Origin: Basidiobolus meristosporus CBS 931.73
Taxonomy: Eukaryota; Basidiobolomycota; Basidiobolomycetes; Basidiobolales; Basidiobolaceae
Length of the DNA: 57,505 bases
Assembly (NCBI GenBank): GCA_002104905.1
Contig: MCFE01000564.1
Location: 1-57,505, forward strand
Direction: 5' to 3'
Shown: positions 50,476 to 57,505 of the stretch, in pieces
Numbering within the stretch: position 1 is the first letter of the stretch
How the letters are laid out: every line of letters begins with the position of its first letter
Program-made: the position numbers and the translations under genes
Notes under the pieces: generated by a model
What the model was told of the DNA's origin: nothing
Databases searched by the model: none
The model's input: the letters and a program-made list of their open reading frames with translations, nothing else

Positions 50476-52208
50476 ATGAGTTACTGCAATGAGAGTAAAG
50501 CATACAGACTCTACAATACCAAAGCAAAGAAGCTAATCAAGTCCAGCAATGTGTTGTTTGATGAAGATTCAAGATTTTCACAAAAAATGACATCAGATGA
50601 TGACAAAAATCTGATCTCAAGTCTACCAGTTGTCAGGATCAAATCAGAGCAAAACAATGAAAATTTTTTCACTCCTGAGGACTCTACAACCATGGTTCAG
50701 CCAGAATCAGTGCCCAGGAATATCCCCAAGGTGATCATTCCAGTATCAAATGCCTGGTGATCTAATTGGACAAGAAATAGCCCAAACTACTATATCAATG
50801 AGGGTACATACTTAGCCTATGCCTATTCAGTCCATATTGATGAAAACCAGACTGTAAAAGAGGCCCTAAATAGGCCTCAGGCAAAGTTTTGGAGATCTGC
50901 AATGACTGAGGAACATCAGGCCCTGATGGAAAATCAAACTTGGGACGTAGTCAAGTTACCAATTAACCATAAATCAATTGGATGGAGATGGGTCCTCAAG
51001 ACACAATACAAGGCTGATGGTACAATTGAAAGATACAAAGCAAGACTTGTAGCCAAAGGATACTCTCAGACAAAAGGACTTGACTATACTGAGACCTTTG
51101 CACTGGTAGCCAAGTTTAATTCCATCAGATTAATATTGGCTATTGCAGCCAAATATAAGTTTTTTATTCATCAAATGGATGTAGAAACTATATTTTTGAA
51201 TGAAGAACTTGATGAGGATGTGTATATGGACAAGCCTGATGGGTTTGTTGACCAAGATAACCCTGATTTGGTCATCAAGCTTAAAAAGTCACTATATGGT
51301 CTCAAACAATCACCAAGAGCCTGGAATTGCAAGATAGATTCTTATTTGGAATCTTTGAGTTTCAAAAGGAGTAATGCTGACTATAGTATATACTATAAGC
51401 CAGATAGAGCAAATCCAGTTCTATTAGTTCTATATGTGGATGATCTTATTATAGCCGCCAATGACCTAGAAACATTGGAAGAGACTAAAACCAGCCTATC
51501 TAAGGAGTTCAAGATGTCCAATCTAGGAGAACTTGGTTACTACTTAGGGATTAAGTTCTACATAGACAGAAGTACCCAGACTATTACCCTAAGCCAATCC
51601 AAGTATATTCAAGATATACTAAAGAAGTACAAAATGGAAGACTGTAAACCGGCAGCTACCCCAATGGAGACAAACCTCAACTTGGTCAACACTCAACCAA
51701 ATCAAGCAAGCTTGGTGCCATCTAAAAGCCCTTACTTTCCTTATCAATCTATGCTCAACAGTTGGATGTGTATCATGCTTGAAACATGTCCAGATATCCT
51801 ATATTCAGTGGGAGTTGTCAGCCAACATAATCAGAACTATGGATCTGATCATATTACTGCAGTTAAGCAGATATTTAGATATCTGAAAGGAACTGCTGAT
51901 ATCTGCTTAAGATACACTTATAAGGATTCAGAACAGAATCTTATGGGATACTCTGATGCTGATTGGGGACAAAATTTGGAAGACAGAAGATCCACCACAG
52001 GATACACCTTTCTTTACTGTAAAGGAGCACTTTCATGGAATTCAAGAAAGCAACCAACCGTAGCACTTCCCTACCACAGAGGCAGAGTATATGGCAGCCT
52101 GTGAGGCTACAAAAGAAGCAATGTGGTTAGGAAAGCTTGATACAGATTTAGGCATATGTCAAAAAATGCCTATTCCTTTAATTCAGGATAATCAAGGATG
52201 TATACAAT
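50476..52208 (+). pseudogene. Element A reverse transcriptase and partial RNase H
   Basis: The longest intact stretch is 50902-52104 (400 codons). It contains the copia RT start region (WRWVLKTQYKADG, RYKARLVAKGYSQ), the LYVDDLI catalytic motif, SLYGLKQSPRAW, and the RNase H start (GYSDADWGQN). A stop at 50758 precedes it. The frame is lost after 52104, and RNase H is truncated at about 52208. Confidence 0.88.
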
Positions 52209-52344
52209 AGACCTGTTCCTTAGGATAGTGCCACATTGAGCCATGAGTGCCAAATGATGCCATACTGTGCCAGGGAGGCCAAGTGAGCCTACACTTGGCC
52301 ACAGAGTGTGAAACATAGATCTGCATCTTCATGCAAAGCACCCC
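52209..52344. other. Junction sequence between element A and the palindromic repeat
   Basis: 136 bp not matching either copia copy. It holds a few short repeated TGCCA/GCCA motifs but no reading frame that I recognise. Confidence 0.4.
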
Positions 52345-52654
52345 TGTGTTTCACTCATTATGGTGGAGAAAATCCATTTTTTGACCATTTTTTTGAGGTA
52401 AATGTTGCACAGGATGTGCAAGTGCACAAAAGTATTGAAGATATGCATCTGGTACTCAATACCCATGGAACTCTGAATCTAGGTCCTTTGGTTTGTGACA
52501 TATTACAAGCCACAGGAGCTAGATTCAGAGTTCCATGGGTATTGAGTACCAGATATATATCTTCAATCCTTTAGTGCTCTTACACATCCTGTACAATATT
52601 GATCCACAAAAAAACGTCAAAAAATGGATTTTCTCCTACATCATAGGTAAAACA
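52345..52654. repeat. 310-bp palindromic inverted-repeat element (MITE or foldback-like)
   Basis: The left arm 52345-52481 and right arm 52520-52654 are inverted copies of about 135 bp with a spacer of about 38 bp. Both arms contain TGGTACTCAATACCCATGG in opposite orientation, and GGAGAAAATCCATTTTTTGA near the outer ends. Identity is roughly 80-85 % by eye. There is no coding capacity. The right end abuts the LTR of element B exactly. Confidence 0.75.
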
Positions 52655-53003
52655 TGTTGTAAGAGTCTTGAAGATATTGGAAGTGATTGGGAGAACAAGT
52701 AGATTATGTGGTTTTCACTTAATGATTTATTGAATGTAAAAGTGGTATTTATACTTTTACCTGGTCTTGGCATTACAAACATGTAGAATAGGTTAAGGAA
52801 GGTCCCAAGAACATGTGTGCAAAGTTTGGGGCTGTTTGGACAACTTTGAGAATTTTCATGTTCTGGGTACCTGGTATTTTGGTGAAAATATTCTAAGTAA
52901 ATCCCAACAAGAAATTTGGTCAGTATTCTCCAGGATTTGAAGGTGATGATCTAAGTGACTAAGTTAGGTGAGTATTTAGGTGGAAATACAAATTTTTACA
53001 ACA
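52655..53003 (-). repeat. 3' LTR of element B
   Basis: 349 bp bounded by TGTTGTAA and TTACAACA. By hand alignment it differs from the other LTR at about 16 positions with no indels (about 95 % identity); about 13 are transitions. Confidence 0.9.
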
Positions 53004-53012
53004 CTCCCACTC
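53004..53012 (-). other. Polypurine tract of element B
   Basis: GAGTGGGAG on the - strand directly precedes the 3' LTR and follows the RNase H stop codon. This is the expected place for plus-strand priming. Confidence 0.65.
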
Positions 53013-53014
53013 AG

Positions 53015-54735
53015 CTAAATGTTCATACTGACTAGTCCTAATTTTGACCTAAGATATTCAAACTTGTCTCTAGCTAATGGTTTGGAAAATATGTCTGCAA
53101 TCATTTCATCTGTAGAACAGTAAACTAAGCTAACTAAGTTATTCTCTATAGCTTCATGTATGAAATGATGTCTAATATCTATGTGCTTGGTTCTAGCATG
53201 AAAAGTTGGATTTCTACCTAATTGTATACATCCTTGATTATCTTGAAATAAAGTAATAGGCGTTTTTTGACATAAGCCTAAATCTGTAAACAGCTTTCTT
53301 AACCACATTGCTTCTTTTGTAGCTTCACAGGCTGCCATATACTCTGCCTCTGTAGTAGAAAGTGCTACGGTTGGTTGCTTTCTTGAATTCCATGAAATTG
53401 CTCCTTTTCAGTAAAGAAAGGTGTATCCTGTGGTGGATCTTCTGTCTTCCAAATTTTGTCCCCAATCAGCATCAGAGTATCCCACAAGATTCTGTTCTGA
53501 ATCCTTATAAGTGTATCTTAAGCAGATATCAGCAGTTCCTTTAGGTATCTAAAAATCCGCTTAACTGCTGCAATATGATCAGATCCATAATTCTGATTAT
53601 GTTGGCTGACAACTCCCACTGAATATGAGATATCTGGACGTGTTCCAAGCATGATATACATCAGACTGCCAACCATAGACTGCTAAGGAAAGTCAGGGCT
53701 TTCAGATGGCACTAAGCTCTCTTGATTTGGTTGAGTTTTGACCAAGTTAAGGTTTGTCTCCATTGGGGTAGCTGCCGGTTTACAGTCTTCCATTTTGTAC
53801 TTCTTTAGTATCTCTTGAATATACTTGGATTGGCTTAGGGTAATAGTCTGGGTACTTCTGTCTATGGAGAACTTAATCCCTAAGTAGTAACCAAGTTCTC
53901 CTAGATTGGACATCTTGAACTCCTTAGATAGGCTGGATTTAGTCTCTTCCAATGTTTCTAGGTCATTGGCGGCTATAATAAGATCATCCACATATAGAAC
54001 TAATAGAACTGGATTTGCTCTATCTGGCTTATAGTATATACTATAGTCAGCATTACTCCTTTTGAAACTCAAAGATTCCAAATAAGAATCTATCTTGCAA
54101 TTCCAGGCTCTTGGTGATTGTTTGAGACCATATAGTGACTTTTTAAGCTTGATGACCAAACTAGGGTTATCTTGGTCAGCAAACCCATCAGGCTGGTCCA
54201 TTTACACATCCTCATCAAGTTCTCCATTCAAAAATGCAGTTTTTACATCCATTTGATGAATAGAAAACTTACATTTGGCTGCAATAGCCAATAATAATCT
54301 GATGGAATTAAACTTGGCTACCGGTGCAAAGGTCTCAGTATAGTCAAGTCCTTTTGTTTGAGAGTATCCTTTGGCTACAAGTCTTGCTTTGTATCTTTCA
54401 ATTGTACCATCAGCCTTGTATTTTGTCTTGAAGACCCATCTGCATCCAATTGATTTATGGTTGCTTGGTAATTTGACTAAGTCCCAAGTTTGATTCTCCA
54501 TTAGGGCCTGATATTCCTCAGTCATTGCAGATCTCCAAAACTTTGCTTGAGGCCTATTTAGGGCCTCTTTTACAGTCTGGTTTTCATCAATATGGACTGA
54601 ATAGGCATAGCCTAAGTTTGTACCCTCATTGATATAGTAACTTGGGCTATTTCTTGTCCAAATGGATCTCCAGGCAATTGATACTGGAATGATCACTTCT
54701 GAGATATTCCTGGGCACTGATTCTGGCTGAACCAC
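53015..54735 (-). pseudogene. Element B reverse transcriptase and RNase H, broken
   Basis: Copia RT blocks are present in order: GCRWVFKTKYKADG, RYKARLVAKGYSQTKG, HQMDVKTAFLNGELDEDV, SLYGLKQSPRAW and LYVDDLI. RNase H follows with EAEYMAACEATKEAMWL (spanning a frame) and ADIFSKPL near the end. In-frame stops occur at 54202 (after GELDEDV) and 53683 (after SPDFP), plus one more near 53408 in the RNase H start. Otherwise the frame is well kept, so decay looks recent. Confidence 0.88.
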
Positions 54736-55813
54736 GGTTGTAGAGTCCTCTGGAGTGAAAAATTTTCATTGTTTTGCTCTGATTCGATCCTGACAATTGG
54801 TGGACTTGAGATCAAATTTTTGTCATCAACTGATGTCATTTTTTGTGAAAATTTTGAATTTTCATCAAACAACACATCCCTGGACTGGAAAAGCTTCTTT
54901 GCTTTGGTACTGTAGAGTCTGTGTGTCTTACTCTCATTGCAGTATCCCAAAAATATGCATTTTACACTTTTTGGCTCAAATTTTGACTGATTTCCGGCCA
55001 GTTTCTTGGCATATGCTGTACACCCAAATATTCCTAGATGTTCTGCACTTGGTCTGTATCCATACCATGCTTCAAATGGAGTAGAATCACGAAGTATTCT
55101 GTTATAACTCCTATTTTTAAGGTATACAGCAGTGGCAACTGATTTTGCCCAAAAATCATAGGATAATTTTTGATCATGGATCATAGATGTTGCCATATCA
55201 ATTATTGATTGGTTAGCAGGTACTGCTACTCCATTTGGTTGTGGAGAATATGGTACAGTAGTCTCTTGCTCTATCCCATGAATTTTGCAGAAGTGGATGA
55301 AGAGTTTTGAGGTATATTGTCCACCAATGTCAGATTGTATTTTATTGATTTTTTCACCAGTTTCTCTCTCCACCATGGCTTAAACTCCCTGAGCTTAGAC
55401 AGAGCTTCTTCCTTTCTCTCCATGAAGTAGATCCATGTGTATCTTGTATAATCATCAATAAAAGTGATTAAATACTTCATCCTGCTTAAGGATAAATTTT
55501 GCATAGGTCCACACAGATCTGAGTGAATTAGATCTAATTTTTTCTTAGTTTTGATGAACCCAGAGCTCTTGAAAAGTTGTCTTGCTTGTTTCCCATATAT
55601 GCAGGCTTCACAGTGCTCCAAACTAGCTGGGGGATCAATTTTTACTCCAGAAATTAGCTGATCTTTGATTGTTTTAGGCAAATAATCAAAATTGATGTGC
55701 CCAAATCTCCTGTGCCAAAGCATTGGTGTTTCTTCATTTAAGTTACCTATATTGACTTCCAAATATGATGGAATATAAGTCAACTTGTATAGATTCTGAT
55801 CTCTGATACCCAA
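54693..55813 (-). pseudogene. Element B pre-integrase and integrase, frameshifted
   Basis: Two overlapping frames. The first (55813-55271) holds the HHCC zinc region and the first catalytic Asp (LIHSDLCGPM). The second (55376-54693) holds QSDIGGQYTS, the PQPNGVA segment before the catalytic-Glu position, and the FEAWYGYRPS and CTAYAKK motifs of the copia integrase C-terminal half. The frameshift at about 55374-55384 matches element A. In the second frame the position normally occupied by the third catalytic acid reads VAVPANQSI, so the Glu also appears lost. A further T-run difference near 54760 separates this frame from RT. Confidence 0.85.
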
Positions 55814-56044
55814 AGCAATATGGGCACCATTGAAATCAGTGATCCTTCATCCAGAATTGTCAAAACTGAAACTGAGTCCTTCTGCTGTGGCCTTGCTTAC
55901 AGAGAGTAGGTTATTGGCTATTTCTGCTACATAGAGTACGTCTTTAAGGTCAGTATATATCTTCCTTCACTGCTTCTAAGGTTTACTTGGATAGTTCCTT
56001 CTCCCACTGTATCAAGTGTTCAATTTTCACCCATGAAAACCTTC

Positions 56045-56940
56045 TTAATATTGGGTAAAAAGCTCTTTTTGGTGTGTAAAGTGTTGAGAAGCTCCAGAGT
56101 CAATATACCACATCTGAGAATCCTTGTTTGTGGTCATATTTAGTGCAGATATGAATAGTCTATCTTCAGTTGTTGCAGCATTTCCATATTCAGGCTTCTT
56201 TTGCTGATAATCACTCTTTTTGAGACACCAGTCTGATGTGTGTCCTTTCCTTTTGCAGTAGTTGCAAAATAGGTTGCTGTTGCCTTTGTAGGGTCTTGGG
56301 TACCTCCTTTGTTGGTCATCATTGCTTATTAAAGCATTTTCTTCTTCCTTCTTATTGGCGCTTGATTTTCTTAATTCTTCATCCAGGAGCCTTCCATATA
56401 CGTAATTTAAGGTCAAATCTTCAGTTCTGGACTCTAGGGCTGATACAAGGCCCTGAAACTTGTCTGTCAGGCTATTCAGGATGGTAACTATCACATCCTC
56501 ATCAGTAGTTGGTACGCCCACAGATTCCATCTCATCTACCAGCAGGGTAATTATGTTAATTAGATTTTTCATTTCTTCTCCTGGCAGCATCTTTGTAGTA
56601 AAGAATTTTTGTCTCAGATACATTTTCTTGGCAGCTGAACATGACTGGTAGGTGTCTTCTAATGCCTTCCAGGCATTCTTTGCCGTTTTTGCTCTTGAGC
56701 ATTGAAATAGCAATTTGTCCTTGACATTAAGGCAAATGCAGTTAAAGGCACTTTGTTCTTTCTTGTGGTCCTTTAAAGCTTCCTCTCCCACGCTTCAGGA
56801 GGGCATTCTTCTCCCATGACAATATCCCAAAGGCCTCTTTCTTGTAGCAGCATCTTCATCTTCACCTTCCACACTTGGTAGTTAGATCCATCCAACTTTT
56901 CAGCAGAGGGAAAAATTCCAGTAATAGCAGTAGTAGACAT
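56045..56940 (-). pseudogene. Element B gag and protease start, frameshifted
   Basis: Gag begins at the ATG at 56940 and continues to about 56800, where one base is missing relative to element A (ECPPEAWERKL then stop). The next frame, 56791-56045, carries the gag body (DUF4219/UBN2-like), the zinc knuckle CNYCKRKGHTSDWC and the protease motif DSGASQHF, and stops at 56045. The region 55814-56044 continues the protease with several disruptions. Confidence 0.87.
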
Positions 56941-56959
56941 TGCAGAGAGAGACAGCTTG

Positions 56960-56971
56960 GGGCTCATAACC
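56960..56971 (-). other. Primer-binding site of element B, half-tRNA-iMet type
   Basis: GGTTATGAGCCC on the - strand directly follows the 5' LTR, the same 12 bases as in element A, and is complementary to the initiator tRNA-Met anticodon arm. Confidence 0.7.
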
Positions 56972-57320
56972 TGTTGTAAGAGTTTTGGAGATATTAGAAG
57001 TGATTGGGAGGACAAGTATATTATGTGGTTTTCACTTAATGATTTATTGAATGTAAAAGTGGTATTTATACTTTTACCTGGTCTTGGCATTACAAGCATG
57101 TAGAATAGGTTAAGAAAGGTCCCAAGAATATGTGTGCAAAGTTTGGGGCTGATTGGACAACTTTGAGAATTTTCATGCTCTGGGTACCTGGTACTTCGGT
57201 GAAAATATTCTAAGTAAATCCCAACAAGGAATTTGGTCAGTATTCTCTAGGATTTGAAGGTGATGATCTAAGTGACTAAGTTAGGGGAATATTTAGGTGG
57301 AAATACAAATTTTTACAACA
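56972..57320 (-). repeat. 5' LTR of element B
   Basis: 349 bp, TGTTGTAA...TTACAACA. It contains TATAAATA on the - strand in the same place as in the other LTRs, a likely promoter core. Confidence 0.9.
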
Positions 57321-57322
57321 AA

Positions 57323-57505
57323 GATATCCTAAAGACATACCAAATGCATAACTGCAAACTGGCACCTACCCCAAATGAGACCCTATGAAAAATTATTGAG
57401 ATAATCCCATCAAAAGGCTGTCACAAAGATAAAGCCTAGTGACTAAGAGGTAATGATCCTATCAGGACACTGTCCAGAGACCATTGATAAATAATTGCAC
57501 CCCAG
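57323..57505 (+). mobile_element. Fragment of another copia reverse transcriptase
   Basis: Starting three bases outside element B, the + strand reads DILKTYQMHNCKLAPTPNE, close to the DILKKYKMEDCKPAATPME segment of RT in elements A and B, then a stop. Similarity is lost after about 57390. The window ends here. Confidence 0.65.

Larger units (their letters stand above)
48348..52208 (+). mobile_element. Ty1/copia retrotransposon A, degenerate and lacking its 3' end
   Basis: The order is 5' LTR, PBS, gag, protease, integrase, reverse transcriptase/RNase H, which is Pseudoviridae-type (integrase before RT). Coding capacity is destroyed by several stops and frameshifts and by an internal deletion. 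Similarity to element B ends at about 52208 inside the RNase H coding region, so the C-terminus, polypurine tract and 3' LTR are missing. Confidence 0.9.
52655..57320 (-). mobile_element. Ty1/copia retrotransposon B, full-length but inactivated
   Basis: This is a 4,666-bp element with two 349-bp LTRs, a PBS after the 5' LTR (high-coordinate end) and a polypurine tract before the 3' LTR. Gene order is gag-protease-integrase-RT-RNase H. It carries several frameshifts and stops, so it cannot be autonomous now. No target-site duplication is seen: the 5 bases outside are AAACA on the left and AAGAT on the right. The right flank belongs to another copia copy, while the left flank is the palindromic repeat. 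Confidence 0.92.

Overview
This window looks like nuclear chromosomal DNA of a filamentous fungus, most likely an early-diverging (zygomycete-grade) lineage such as Basidiobolus or an entomophthoralean relative. The gene set is fungal-eukaryotic: Gcn5, cytochrome c1, a Rac GTPase, a Pcl-type cyclin, a FlbC-like zinc finger and an FMP32/CCDC90 protein. Many genes carry short introns (about 45-190 bp, GT...AG). Several proteins are rare in Dikarya: an animal-like CLIP-170 with two C-terminal zinc knuckles, a GDP-fucose transporter, a GH9 cellulase and a group XII-like phospholipase A2. The species assignment is an inference, not a measurement.

Layout. Positions 1-2091 hold no supported gene. 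From 2092 to 20318 the genes are fairly dense: homeodomain factor (+), branched-chain aminotransferase (-), degenerate-active-site PLA2 (-), tyrosinase (+), an unrecognised conserved-looking protein (-), GDP-fucose transporter (+), a membrane protein resembling the FAR-17a/AIG1 family (-), the 12-exon histone acetyltransferase Gcn5 (+) and GH9 endoglucanase (-). Three pairs are convergent (tyrosinase/unknown, fucose transporter/membrane protein, Gcn5/GH9), and the poly(A) signals of the first two cross over. From 20319 to 37915 genes are sparse: cyclin (-), C2H2 factor (-) and CLIP-170 (-), separated by long stretches with no gene that I can support. From 37916 to 45110 come Rac1 (+), a TBC RabGAP (+), an FMP32/CCDC90-like mitochondrial protein (+) and cytochrome c1 (-).

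From about 47685 to the right edge the DNA is a retrotransposon island. It contains stacked LTR fragments, a broken Ty1/copia element on + (element A, 3' end lost), a 310-bp palindromic inverted-repeat element, and a full-length but inactivated Ty1/copia element on - (element B, two 349-bp LTRs). It ends in a fragment of a further copia reverse transcriptase. Both elements carry a primer-binding site that matches the anticodon arm of initiator tRNA-Met (half-tRNA priming), and both share the same integrase frameshift.

The host genes do not form an operon or an obvious cluster. Functional links are loose: the CLIP-170, Rac and RabGAP genes point to polar growth and trafficking, GH9 and tyrosinase are secreted enzymes, and cytochrome c1 and the CCDC90-like protein are neighbours with mitochondrial roles. 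I did not find a clearly new multi-gene system. The most unusual items are the PLA2 with Lys in place of the catalytic His, the fungal GH9 with altered substrate-site residues, the shared integrase frameshift and the palindromic element. All splice sites were assigned by eye.
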